Below are positions 48,478-56,447 of a stretch of DNA of 64,000 nt, piece by piece. Below the pieces are notes generated by a model that was not told where the DNA came from, did no database searches, and saw nothing but the letters and a program-made list of their open reading frames with translations. The position numbers and the translations under genes were made by a program. The stretch lies in NCBI RefSeq assembly GCF_032144095.1, contig NZ_JAVSNJ010000013.1, positions 10,751 through 74,750 of the forward strand, written 5' to 3'. Source of the stretch: Sphaerochaeta sp032144095 (GTDB lineage Bacteria; Spirochaetota; Spirochaetia; Sphaerochaetales; Sphaerochaetaceae). The first letter of the stretch is position 1. Each line of letters opens with the position of its first letter.

Positions 48478-49011
48478 ATGGAAACACAGTATGATTTGGA
48501 CAACGTAATTCGAAAGGTACCCGATTTCCCGAAACCGGGTGTTCTCTACTATGACATTACCGGTATTCTAGCGGTTCCTGCTGCCTTTTCGTATTGCATC
48601 GATAGGTTGGAAGCCCTATGCAAAGGCAAGAAGATCGATTCCGTTGCTGGAATCGAGGCAAGGGGATTCATCTTTGCGGCCCCCCTTGCCGAAAGGCTTG
48701 GCGTACCGCTGATTCTTGTGCGGAAGATGGGTAAGCTCCCAGGCAAAGTACATAAGAGGAGCTTTGAGCTTGAGTATGGTTGTGACGTGGTGTGTGTCCA
48801 GGAAGTGGATGTGGTCCCCGGAACCCATGTGCTTCTCATCGATGACCTCATTGCTACCGGTGGTACCCTACAGGCAGCTGCCTCGATCTTCGAGGAGCAT
48901 GGTGCTACGATTGAGGCGATCCTTGGGGTTATCGGCTTGCCATTCTTGAACTATGAGAAAGTACTACAGAAGTACCCCGTGGATGTATTATTGGAATATG
49001 ACGGAGAATAG
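48478..49011 (+). CDS. apt: Adenine phosphoribosyltransferase
   Basis: Purine salvage enzyme making AMP from adenine and PRPP. 177 residues from ATG 48478, with GAGAGG just upstream; frame extension to 48376 overlaps tsaD and lacks similarity. Signatures: VPDFPKPGVLYYDITGIL, GIEARGFIFAAPLAERL, and the PRPP loop VLLIDDLIATGGTLQAA. Lies between tsaD and the tRNA-Gln/tRNA-Glu pair. Confidence 0.94.
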   Translation: METQYDLDNVIRKVPDFPKPGVLYYDITGILAVPAAFSYCIDRLEALCKGKKIDSVAGIEARGFIFAAPLAERLGVPLILVRKMGKLPGKVHKRSFELEYGCDVVCVQEVDVVPGTHVLLIDDLIATGGTLQAAASIFEEHGATIEAILGVIGLPFLNYEKVLQKYPVDVLLEYDGE

Positions 49012-49032
49012 TGGGGTTTTTTCCAACCCTAC

Positions 49033-49061
49033 TTGACAAAAGATGGTCATTTCCGTATCCT
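49033..49061 (+). promoter_or_regulatory. Promoter of the tRNA-Gln/tRNA-Glu unit
   Basis: TTGACA (49033-49038) and TATCCT (49056-49061) are 17 bases apart. The predicted start falls a few bases before the first tRNA base. Confidence 0.7.
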
Positions 49062-49078
49062 ACCACAGGATTTGACAT

Positions 49079-49149
49079 TGGGATGTAGTGTAATGGTAAC
49101 ACTGCAGATTCTGGTTCTGCCTTTGGGGGTTCGAGCCCCTCCATCCCAG
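49079..49149 (+). tRNA. tRNA-Gln (anticodon CTG)
   Basis: Cloverleaf of 71 bases: acceptor TGGGATG/CATCCCA, D arm GTGT-ACAC, anticodon arm GCAGA/TCTGC with loop TTCTGGT (anticodon CTG), and T loop TTCGAGC. CCA is not encoded. tRNA-Glu follows after five bases. Confidence 0.93.
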
Positions 49150-49154
49150 GTAAC

Positions 49155-49226
49155 GGTTCCTTCGTCTAATGGTTAGGACAGGAGATTCTCAGTCTCTAAA
49201 TAGGGGTTCGATTCCCCTAGGAACTA
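49155..49226 (+). tRNA. tRNA-Glu (anticodon CTC)
   Basis: Cloverleaf of 72 bases: acceptor GGTTCCT/AGGAACT, D arm GTCT-GGAC, anticodon arm GGAGA/TCTCT with loop TTCTCAG (anticodon CTC), T arm AGGGG-TTCGATT-CCCCT. Probably cotranscribed with tRNA-Gln. Confidence 0.93.
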
Positions 49227-49238
49227 AAATGTAAGAAG

Positions 49239-49267
49239 GGGCAGCCTTGATGGTTGCTCTTTTTTTT
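49239..49267 (+). terminator. Intrinsic terminator of the tRNA unit
   Basis: GGGCAGCC pairs with GGTTGCTC (two wobble pairs) around TTGAT and is followed by T8. It ends 30 bases before the ABC-F start. Confidence 0.75.
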
Positions 49268-49297
49268 CGCTATACTACCTATAAGGAACAAATAGAC

Positions 49298-50935
49298 ATG
49301 ATCACCGCTTCAAACATTGGACTCGCTTACGGAACTCAGGTTTTGTTTAAGGAAGTCAACCTCAAGTTTACCCCAGGCAATTGCTACGGCATCATTGGGG
49401 CAAATGGTGCAGGCAAATCAACATTCCTCAAAATTCTTTCCGGCGAGATCGAATCTGATACCGGAGAGGTCATCATCTCAAGTGGCGAACGCATGGCAGT
49501 CCTCAGGCAGGACCACTTTGCCTTTAACGACTACTCCGTCCTTGAAACTGTCATCATGGGTTATGAACAGCTCTATTCCATCATGAAGGAACGGGACCTC
49601 ATCTATGCAAAGGAAGACTTCACCGAAAAGGATGGCCTTCGGGCAGCCGAACTTGAAGGGGACTTTGCTGACATGGGCGGTTGGGAATCAGAGGCTCAGG
49701 CAGCCCAGATGCTCGACGGCCTGGGAATCCCAACCGAACTGCAGGGAAAGAAGATGCGTGACGTTGAGGACAACATCAAGGTCCGAGTCCTTCTTGCCCA
49801 GGCCCTCTTCGGGAACCCTGATATCCTCCTCCTTGACGAACCTACCAACCACTTGGACCTCGAGTCCATCCACTGGTTGGAAGAGTTCCTGGCCAACTTT
49901 GACAATACCGTCATTGTAGTAAGCCATGACCGTCACTTCCTCAATACCGTCTGCACCCATATTGCTGACATCGACTTTGGCAAGATCCAGCTTTTCGTAG
50001 GAAACTACGATTTCTGGTACCTTTCCAGCCAGCTTGCCGCAAAGCAGATGAAGGATGACAAGAAGCGTAGGGAAGAGAAGATTTCAGAACTGAAGGAGTT
50101 TATCCTCCGCTTCTCCTCCAACGTTGCAAAGGCAAAGCAGGCAACCAGCAGGAAGAAGCTCATCGATAAGCTTACCATCGATGACATCAGGCCCTCCTTG
50201 AGACGTTTCCCCTACATTGCCTTCAAACCCTTGCGGGAACCGGGCAAGAACATCCTTGAGGTCAAGGACCTTACCAAGGTGATGGAAGGGGTTACGGTTC
50301 TGGACAAGTACAACCTGGTCCTCAACAATGGGGACAAGGTCGCCTTTGTTGGCCCTGACCACTATGCAAAAACTGTCCTTTTCGACATTCTTGCAGGTTC
50401 TGTGGCACCTGACTCCGGTACCTATTCCTGGGGTGTGACTACCAGTCTCTCCTATTTTCCCAAGAACAACAGCCACCTGTTTACCGAACACCTTGCCATT
50501 ACCGATTGGCTGAGGGAGTTCAGTGAGGAGAAGGATGATACCTATATCCGTTCCTTCCTTGGCAGGATGCTCTTCAGTGGTGATGAGGCCCTCAAGGATT
50601 GTACAGTGCTCTCCGGTGGAGAGAAGGTCCGTTGTCTGCTCTCACGCATGATGCTTGAGCAGGCAAACTGCCTGATCTTCGATGAGCCGACCAGCCATCT
50701 TGACCTGGAGGCGATCAGTGCACTGAATGATGGACTCATTGACTTCACAGGCATCTTGCTCTTCAATAGCCATGACCATCAGTTTGTCGAGACCATTGCA
50801 AACAGGATCATTGAATTTACACCAAACGGCGTAATTGACAGGATGATGAAGTTTGAGGAGTATTACAGTGACCCTACGATCAGGAATCTTCGTAACGAAC
50901 TGTATGCTGGTTCTCCCCATTCTGTAGCACTCTAG
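49298..50935 (+). CDS. ABC-F family ATPase, YbiT-like
   Basis: Soluble tandem-ABC protein of 545 residues from ATG 49298; ABC-F proteins act on the ribosome. First ATPase: GANGAGKST (Walker A) and ILLLDEPTNHLDLES (Walker B), but the signature motif is replaced by RDVEDNIKVRVLLAQAL. Second ATPase: LSGGEKVRCLLSRMM is intact and LIFDEPTSHLDLEA follows, but Walker A is degenerate (GPDHYAKT). The linker between domains carries the basic KQATSRKKLIDKL region. Thus one of two composite ATP sites seems degraded. The YbiT assignment is by the shared signature variation; target antibiotic or ribosome state is unknown. Confidence 0.88.
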   Translation: MITASNIGLAYGTQVLFKEVNLKFTPGNCYGIIGANGAGKSTFLKILSGEIESDTGEVIISSGERMAVLRQDHFAFNDYSVLETVIMGYEQLYSIMKERDLIYAKEDFTEKDGLRAAELEGDFADMGGWESEAQAAQMLDGLGIPTELQGKKMRDVEDNIKVRVLLAQALFGNPDILLLDEPTNHLDLESIHWLEEFLANFDNTVIVVSHDRHFLNTVCTHIADIDFGKIQLFVGNYDFWYLSSQLAAKQMKDDKKRREEKISELKEFILRFSSNVAKAKQATSRKKLIDKLTIDDIRPSLRRFPYIAFKPLREPGKNILEVKDLTKVMEGVTVLDKYNLVLNNGDKVAFVGPDHYAKTVLFDILAGSVAPDSGTYSWGVTTSLSYFPKNNSHLFTEHLAITDWLREFSEEKDDTYIRSFLGRMLFSGDEALKDCTVLSGGEKVRCLLSRMMLEQANCLIFDEPTSHLDLEAISALNDGLIDFTGILLFNSHDHQFVETIANRIIEFTPNGVIDRMMKFEEYYSDPTIRNLRNELYAGSPHSVAL

Positions 50936-50943
50936 GAGGCCTT

Positions 50944-51705
50944 ATGCTCATTGCTGTGGACATTGGAAACTCAAATATCGTGATAGCTGTCCATGACGAT
51001 GAGAAATGGGTGGAATCGTTCCGTATCTATAGTGACCAGAAGAAGACCAGCGATGAGTATTTTGTCGTCCTTGAAAGCCTGCTCACCCATGCAGGGGTGA
51101 GGAAGCAGGACATCAACCGGGCTGCTATAAGCTCGGTTGTGCCCAACCTTACCCGTTCTGTTCAGAAGAACATCATCCGACTCTTTGATGTCCAGCCCCT
51201 GATGGTCGACCGATTCATCAAGACGGGGCTCAAGAATGAGACGATCCCTGTGGAGTTGGGTGCCGACCTGCTGTGCAACCTTGCCCAGGCCCACCACATG
51301 CACCCCCAATCTCCCGTATGTGTCGTCGATTTCGGCACAGCCCTGACCTTCAGCACCGTAGCGGAGGATGGTTCCGTACTGGGGGCCAGCATAGCCCCTG
51401 GCTTGGTGACTGCAGTCAATGCCCTGTTCGGCAATACAGCCCAGCTTCCCCAGGTAGAGCTGAGGATTCCTGACTCTGTCATTGGCAGGAACAGCCAGGA
51501 CGCAATCCGTAGCGGTATCATGTTCGGCTACGCCGGCATGGTCACCTCGCTCATTGAGCGAAGTGAGCAGGAGCTTGGCAGGGAGCTCTATGTAATAGCT
51601 ACCGGCGGCTTGAGCAGGACCATTGCCCCGCTCATTGGCCGGATAAACCAGGTTGCTCCGATGCATACCCTCGATGGGCTGAAGCTCATCGCTGACCTGA
51701 ACTAG
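50944..51705 (+). CDS. coaX: Type III pantothenate kinase
   Basis: First enzyme of coenzyme A synthesis, of the CoA-insensitive type III. 253 residues: N-terminal IAVDIGNSNIVIAVHD, the ELGADLLCNLAQAH block with the catalytic Asp, CVVDFGTALTFSTV and GGLSRTIAPLI. AGGAGG precedes the ATG. Its final four bases overlap the stop of the convergent M29 peptidase. coaD, a later enzyme of the pathway, is at 63437-63937. Confidence 0.95.
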   Translation: MLIAVDIGNSNIVIAVHDDEKWVESFRIYSDQKKTSDEYFVVLESLLTHAGVRKQDINRAAISSVVPNLTRSVQKNIIRLFDVQPLMVDRFIKTGLKNETIPVELGADLLCNLAQAHHMHPQSPVCVVDFGTALTFSTVAEDGSVLGASIAPGLVTAVNALFGNTAQLPQVELRIPDSVIGRNSQDAIRSGIMFGYAGMVTSLIERSEQELGRELYVIATGGLSRTIAPLIGRINQVAPMHTLDGLKLIADLN

Positions 51706-52925
51706 AAGGTAAACAGCCCATTCTTCATGATTTGCACATCCATTCCCTCCCGGGTACGGGCGGTTATGGTCATATCCTTCGACCCGACCATGAAATCGAC
51801 ATGCATCAAGGATGTATTGCACCCAGCTGCGATCAGGCCCTCTTCGGTGGTGAGTGATTTCCCCTGCGTAAGGCAGGTAGGGTAGCCATCACCAAGAGCG
51901 ATGTGGCATGAGGCATTCTCGTCGATGAGGATCGAATCAAAGACCAGGCCACTTTTTGCTATGGGGCTGGACTCATCAACCAATGCACACTCACCAATGC
52001 GCCTTGTCCCTTCATCGATGGAGAAGAATGCATCCATGACATCCTTGCCTACCTTGGCTGAGTAGTCGACGACCCTCCCATGTTCAAACACTAGGCGGAC
52101 CTCTTCGGTACGGCTGTTGAGAACGGTTACAGGCCTTGTTGTGGTGATGTAGCCACTTGCCCTCATCCTGTCTGGGGTGGTGAATATCTCCTCGGTTGGG
52201 AGGTTTGCAAAGAAGGGGGTTCCATCAGGAAGGGTTTCGCTCCCTCCAAGGAACCTGGCATGTTCGGTAAAGCCGATGGTGAAGTCGGTTACCGGGCTCT
52301 TGTAATGGAGGGTGTCGATGTGCAGGCTGTTCAGCCGTGCCTGCCGTGCCTGCAGCATGGCTCCATGTGCATCCCATGCGGCGAGAGGATCCTCCTGGTC
52401 AAGCAGGAGGATGGGTTTCAGAACCTCCATAAGGTCTGCTGTCGTGGCATTTTCACCCAGAACTTGTCTGGCCCAGCGAGGGCCTGGTGCACATACCACA
52501 CACCACGGCAGTTCATGTCTCATAGTCTTTTTGAATCTGGTTGCAGAAAACTCCCGTTTGGCAGTTCCGTATAGTTGGTTTTTCTGCTGGTCGAGGGGAC
52601 CGTGGTCAAGACGGTCCTCCGTGCTGTCGATGCGGATATAGGACCATTGTTCGGCGCACATCTCATAGTCGAGTGCTCGGATGAAGGCTGGGTTGTGCTT
52701 CAGCTGTTCTTCATCCTGGTTCTGTAGCCGTTCAGAAAGCACGTCCAGGTCATCGAGAAGGACCTGCACAAACAGGGCCCCATGGCGGTAGGCTGATTTG
52801 GAAAGGGCTCGGGCAAAGTAGTAGGTCCCGGGCCCGGTCATGATGGCTACGCTCCTGTTCTTCTGGAGGTTGATGCCCTTTCTGATAACCAGGTCAGCGT
52901 ACGTATCCAGCAGTTTCTGATTCAT
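51702..52925 (-). CDS. M29 family aminopeptidase
   Basis: Cytoplasmic metallo-aminopeptidase (thermophilic aminopeptidase family), 407 residues. The probable metal and catalytic residues are kept: the Glu pair in NLPTEEIFTTPDR, the Glu in GECALVDESSPI, His in NASCHIALGDGYP, and LMHVDFMVGS near the end. It lies 9 bases downstream of a second M29 copy (52935-54122) in the same operon; that copy has lost these residues. Substrate range cannot be deduced. Confidence 0.9.
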   Translation of the reverse strand: MNQKLLDTYADLVIRKGINLQKNRSVAIMTGPGTYYFARALSKSAYRHGALFVQVLLDDLDVLSERLQNQDEEQLKHNPAFIRALDYEMCAEQWSYIRIDSTEDRLDHGPLDQQKNQLYGTAKREFSATRFKKTMRHELPWCVVCAPGPRWARQVLGENATTADLMEVLKPILLLDQEDPLAAWDAHGAMLQARQARLNSLHIDTLHYKSPVTDFTIGFTEHARFLGGSETLPDGTPFFANLPTEEIFTTPDRMRASGYITTTRPVTVLNSRTEEVRLVFEHGRVVDYSAKVGKDVMDAFFSIDEGTRRIGECALVDESSPIAKSGLVFDSILIDENASCHIALGDGYPTCLTQGKSLTTEEGLIAAGCNTSLMHVDFMVGSKDMTITARTREGMDVQIMKNGLFTF

Positions 52926-52934
52926 CGGTAGCTC

Positions 52935-54122
52935 CTATAGTGCGAATACACCCTCTTCCATAAGAAGAGTCTCAATTCCTGAAAGGGTTTTGGTCCCAAC
53001 GGTGAGTTCTGCGTTGCCAATTGGTACCTCCATCCGTACAAGCGAACGGGTCAGCCTTGATTCGTCAATTTCTTCATCTGAGGCCTGGTCGGTGAGGGTA
53101 GTGAGGCTGAACCCTCCAAAGACAAGGGAAGTGGTGATTTCCTTGTTGAAGTGGGGGTGCACCGCCTTGCTCAGGTAGCGGCTTTCAATGGTATCGTTGT
53201 CGGCCAATGAGAGAGCCGACAGCACAGATGCCCCCTCATCAATTGCAAAGAATGCTGTAAGAGCTTCTTTACCCTGAGAGGCAGCAAAGGAGACCACCTT
53301 CCCGTTTTCGATGACAAAGGTGGCATCCTCGACCAGCTTGCCCAACAAGAGGAAGGGCTTGCTTGCAGAGAAATTGCCCTGTGCGCTGCTATGGTCCAAG
53401 GATGCTTGGATATGTTGCATCGGCAGGTGAGGCATAAAGGTACGCCCACCGCTCAAGGCGTGGCGACCCCCAGACCATGTTGTCCGTTCAGCCATGGTGG
53501 CCTCGAGATGCCAACTATCCCCCTTGAGGGTAAATTGCAGTTGCCCCAGTTTGCTGAGTGCCTGTTTCCTATAGTGCAGGAGGTTGCTCTGGCCAAACCA
53601 GAAGGATAGTGTCTGGTCGTCCTCGAGTCGGAATAGTTTTGAGAAGAGAAGCCACATATCCTCCTCTGTTGCTGCCTTGTCCAAGAGTTGCATCGCCCAC
53701 AGCGGGCCTGGCAAGGGGACATTGGCCCAGGGCACTGCAATGCGTCGGTCCAGGAATACAGGGTCGCTGAGCAGCCCAAAGGACCCGAGTTGGGAAACTT
53801 CTTCGGTGATGGTGGTGATCTTCTCGTCGGAAAGGTAGGGAGCGTTGTCCAGGTCGAAGAGGTGGCACATGACGTAGCCTGTAACTTGGGGCCGCTTGAT
53901 GCGCCGTTCTGTTGGGTCAAACTCAACTACCTGAACCACCTTGCCATGGTTTGTTTCCACAATGGTCACGGTCTGTAGGGTGGTTTCGCAGGCCATGGTT
54001 GCAAGCATGCGTGCAAATGCCATGGTGTTGGATTCTGTGTTGATGGAAAGGGCATCACCCCGTTCCAGCTTCAGTTGCACTTCTATGATAAGGCGGGCAT
54101 ACCGCCTGAGTAATTCGTCCAT
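52935..54122 (-). CDS. Degenerate M29 aminopeptidase paralogue (probable pseudoenzyme)
   Basis: About 395 residues from ATG 54122 (MDELLRRYARL), with GGAGG upstream; the longer frame to 54317 has no similarity. The overall M29 layout is kept, but the metal-site blocks are changed: MPHLPMQHIQASLD for the LPTEEIF.TP block, LSALSLADNDTIES for GECALVD, and NKEITTSLVFGG for the His-bearing block. The frame is intact over its full length, so it is under selection rather than decayed. It may regulate or assemble with its active neighbour. Known M29 enzymes are dimers, which makes a mixed complex conceivable; this is inference. Confidence 0.75.
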   Translation of the reverse strand: MDELLRRYARLIIEVQLKLERGDALSINTESNTMAFARMLATMACETTLQTVTIVETNHGKVVQVVEFDPTERRIKRPQVTGYVMCHLFDLDNAPYLSDEKITTITEEVSQLGSFGLLSDPVFLDRRIAVPWANVPLPGPLWAMQLLDKAATEEDMWLLFSKLFRLEDDQTLSFWFGQSNLLHYRKQALSKLGQLQFTLKGDSWHLEATMAERTTWSGGRHALSGGRTFMPHLPMQHIQASLDHSSAQGNFSASKPFLLLGKLVEDATFVIENGKVVSFAASQGKEALTAFFAIDEGASVLSALSLADNDTIESRYLSKAVHPHFNKEITTSLVFGGFSLTTLTDQASDEEIDESRLTRSLVRMEVPIGNAELTVGTKTLSGIETLLMEEGVFAL

Positions 54123-54307
54123 CGTTCCTCCAAAACACCAGTATACCAAAAAAATGGTGATAAGGCAGTAGGAAGGGTGGTGGAGTTTGCAGAATCGGAA
54201 AAGGCTAGCCCAAGGATTACCATCCGTTTCCTTGAGAAAAATGGTAGAGAAGGCGATGCCATGGTATACTGCCAGTACCCAACAACTGGACTGAACAGGA
54301 GAACCTA

Positions 54308-55054
54308 ATGCTGACACATGCGGATTTGTTGAAACTGAAACGATGGAATACCCCTACCATATATAACGGCTGGGAGTCGATAACCAAGGACGAACGGTTG
54401 ACCCTCGGTTGCAACAAGGATGAAACGCGTGATTTTATGCCACAGATGGGTCCGATGATAGGCTACGCCGTAACCGTAACCTGCCAACCGGGAAACAAGG
54501 AACACTATCAGGAGAGTGCCAGGAAGTGGTCAGACTATCGGGCATATGTCGCCTCCCTTCCTGGGCCGAAGATAGTTGTCCTGCAGGACCTTGATTCACC
54601 CCAGGCCATCATAGGTTCCTTTTGGGGAGAGGTCTGTTCAAATATGCACAGGGCCCTTGGTTGTGTGGGTACCATAACCGATGGTGCGATTCGTGATGTC
54701 GATGAAATGAACAATGCTGGCTTCAAGGCCCTTGCCAGAAGAATGTGTGTAGGGCATGCCTACTCGGTTCCGGTAGCCTGGGGCCAGCCTGTCACGGTCT
54801 TTGGCTGTCCGGTAAAGTCCGGAGACCTGATCCATGCAGACAAGCATGGGTTCATGGTTATTCCTGAAAGTGACCAGGAGCATCTTGTTGAGGCTGTATC
54901 GTTCATGGATGCAAACGAATGCCTTACGACCATAGGGGCTGCCAGGATGAGTGCAGGAAAATCCTATGCCGAAATCCTCAAGGAGCTTGATGACGCAAGC
55001 CTGGAGTTTGGAAAGAATGTACATTCGATGAAGGAGAGGCTTGGGTTGCTGTAA
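54308..55054 (+). CDS. RraA / HMG aldolase family protein
   Basis: 248 residues, RraA-like fold. Conserved blocks: GTITDGAIRDVDEM (family G..DG..RD), and KSGDLIHADKHGFMVIPES (family GD...AD..G...IP). Members are either 4-hydroxy-4-methyl-2-oxoglutarate/oxaloacetate aldolases or the RNase E regulator RraA. The R and D residues of the aldolase signature are present, favouring an enzyme. An extended -10 (TGGTATACT, ending 54270) and AGGAG precede ATG 54308. It diverges from the M29 pair; no metabolic partner is nearby. Confidence 0.78.
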   Translation: MLTHADLLKLKRWNTPTIYNGWESITKDERLTLGCNKDETRDFMPQMGPMIGYAVTVTCQPGNKEHYQESARKWSDYRAYVASLPGPKIVVLQDLDSPQAIIGSFWGEVCSNMHRALGCVGTITDGAIRDVDEMNNAGFKALARRMCVGHAYSVPVAWGQPVTVFGCPVKSGDLIHADKHGFMVIPESDQEHLVEAVSFMDANECLTTIGAARMSAGKSYAEILKELDDASLEFGKNVHSMKERLGLL

Positions 55055-55131
55055 AGGGTAAAGAGGTAAGCATTGAATCCATTTTGTTGGCTATGCCACG
55101 TACGGTTCTTTGAAATGTCCCAAGAAACAGA

Positions 55132-55157
55132 AAACCCACACTCCGAAGTGTGGGTTT
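55132..55157. terminator. Bidirectional stem between the RraA-like gene and tRNA-Gly
   Basis: AAACCCACACT and AGTGTGGGTTT form an 11-base-pair stem with a four-base loop. A partly U-rich tract follows on the plus strand and TTTTC on the minus strand, so it may end both convergent transcripts. Confidence 0.6.
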
Positions 55158-55190
55158 CTAATTGGTTGTCATGAAGTAGGTTATCTCTAG

Positions 55191-55261
55191 AGCGCCCTAC
55201 GGGAGTCGAACCCGCTTCTTCAGCTTGGAAGGCTGAGGTAATACCATTATACGAAAGGCGC
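55191..55261 (-). tRNA. tRNA-Gly (anticodon TCC)
   Basis: Minus-strand cloverleaf of 71 bases: acceptor GCGCCTT/AGGGCGC with one G-T pair, D arm GTAT-TTAC, anticodon arm TCAGC/GCTGA with loop CTTCCAA (anticodon TCC), T arm GCGGG-TTCGACT-CCCGT. CCA is not encoded. Confidence 0.92.
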
Positions 55262-55370
55262 GACACGTTCTATGTTTTAATTCATTATCAAATCTTCGTC
55301 AAGTACCCTCAGAAAAGTTGGGTATGATTTCCATGATCCGAAATACCATGCCTAGCTTTTTCCCACCTTG

Positions 55371-55398
55371 TTGACATGCAAGCCTTTTCACTGATTAA
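55371..55398 (+). promoter_or_regulatory. Possible promoter of the PUR-domain gene
   Basis: A perfect TTGACA at 55371-55376 lies 16 bases before a weak -10 candidate (GATTAA, 55393-55398). The -10 box is far from consensus, so this is tentative. Confidence 0.35.
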
Positions 55399-55454
55399 AT
55401 GAGGTATCAGTAGAGCGTAGTGATAAGAGCGTTTTGCAAAGCGAGGATAGCAAT

Positions 55455-55697
55455 ATGGGACAGCGTGGAGAAGTGTATTCATCGAGGCTTGTCAAGAATG
55501 ACAGGACCTATTTCTTTAATGTAAAGGAAAACATCTATGGGGACATGTTCCTCAATATGGTAGAAAGCAAGGGTACTCCTGAGAGTGAACGGTTCATCAG
55601 ACAATCGATAATCGTCTACCAGGAAGACCTTGGGGAATTCCTCAAAGAGTTGCAGAAATCCTTGGATTTCATCAAGCAAAACGAAAAGACCAAATAA
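55455..55697 (+). CDS. PUR-alpha-like nucleic-acid-binding protein (DUF3276, BpuR-like)
   Basis: Small protein of 80 residues from ATG 55455 (MGQRGEVYSSRLV), with GCGAGGA upstream. It matches the PUR-domain/DUF3276 pattern RTYFFNVKENIYGDMFLNMV followed by ESKG. Borrelia BpuR, which binds DNA and RNA and modulates gene expression, is of this family; there too the gene neighbours rnhB and smc. The C-terminal helix (DLGEFLKELQKSLDF) is typical. An intrinsic terminator follows. Confidence 0.82.
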   Translation: MGQRGEVYSSRLVKNDRTYFFNVKENIYGDMFLNMVESKGTPESERFIRQSIIVYQEDLGEFLKELQKSLDFIKQNEKTK

Positions 55698-55703
55698 TAC
55701 CAG

Positions 55704-55730
55704 AAAGCAGCTAGATGGCTGCTTTTTTTG
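55704..55730 (+). terminator. Intrinsic terminator of the PUR-domain gene
   Basis: AAAGCAGC and GCTGCTTT form an eight-base-pair stem with a six-base loop, ending in T7. It lies directly before the convergent rnhB stop. Confidence 0.82.
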
Positions 55731-55733
55731 CTT

Positions 55734-56363
55734 TTAGTCAAAGAGCTCTGCAGTCTCACCATCACCAGGCTTCCTGAAACTCGCTATGTGGAAAGTCCTG
55801 CGATGTATCGGAGAGAGCCCATAGTAGAGGCAGGCATCCCTATGCTCCTTGGTAGGGTAGCCCTTGTGCTTGGCGAAGTTATATAGAGGCCACTTCTTGT
55901 CTGCAAGTACCATGTACCGGTCTCGAGCGCATTTGGCCAAAATGGAGGCTGCCATGATCTCTGTTTCCGTAGCATCCCCTTTGACTATGGCGATGACCGC
56001 ACAATCGAGCTTGGGCTTCTGGTTTCCATCGACCTTTGCAAGATCGATGGGATAGGTTTTCTTGAGCTTCCCGTAGGCCCTCTGCATTGCCAAAAGGGAG
56101 GCTTGGAGGATATTCATCCTGTCAATCTCCCTTGCTGTGGCAAGAGCTACCGCCCAGGCTACAGCTTTTTCCTTGATAATCGTTTCTGCATGCAGGAGCT
56201 GGGCTTCAGAAAGCTTTTTTGAGTCATTGAGAAACTCCGTGGGAAAGCCTTCGCCGAGGATGACTGCAGCTGCGCAAACAGGCCCTGCCAAAGGCCCCCT
56301 TCCAGCCTCATCGATACCACAAACCAGCTCTGGCCCCTCAATGTCGAACAATGAACCTTCCAT
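55734..56363 (-). CDS. rnhB: Ribonuclease HII
   Basis: Endonuclease that removes ribonucleotides and RNA primers from DNA. 209 residues from ATG 56363 with AGGAG upstream. Active-site acidic residues lie in CGIDEAGRGPLAGPV (Asp-Glu), in LAKVDGN, and in MAASILAKCARDRYM. Convergent with the PUR-domain gene and divergent from smc; the three-gene neighbourhood is also known in Borrelia. Confidence 0.94.
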   Translation of the reverse strand: MEGSLFDIEGPELVCGIDEAGRGPLAGPVCAAAVILGEGFPTEFLNDSKKLSEAQLLHAETIIKEKAVAWAVALATAREIDRMNILQASLLAMQRAYGKLKKTYPIDLAKVDGNQKPKLDCAVIAIVKGDATETEIMAASILAKCARDRYMVLADKKWPLYNFAKHKGYPTKEHRDACLYYGLSPIHRRTFHIASFRKPGDGETAELFD

Positions 56364-56447
56364 CAGCAATTTCTCCTACTTTTAACCAACCCCATCATAT
56401 GGTATAATCACGAAGAAATCTGCGTCAAGCACATAAGAGGGTACATC

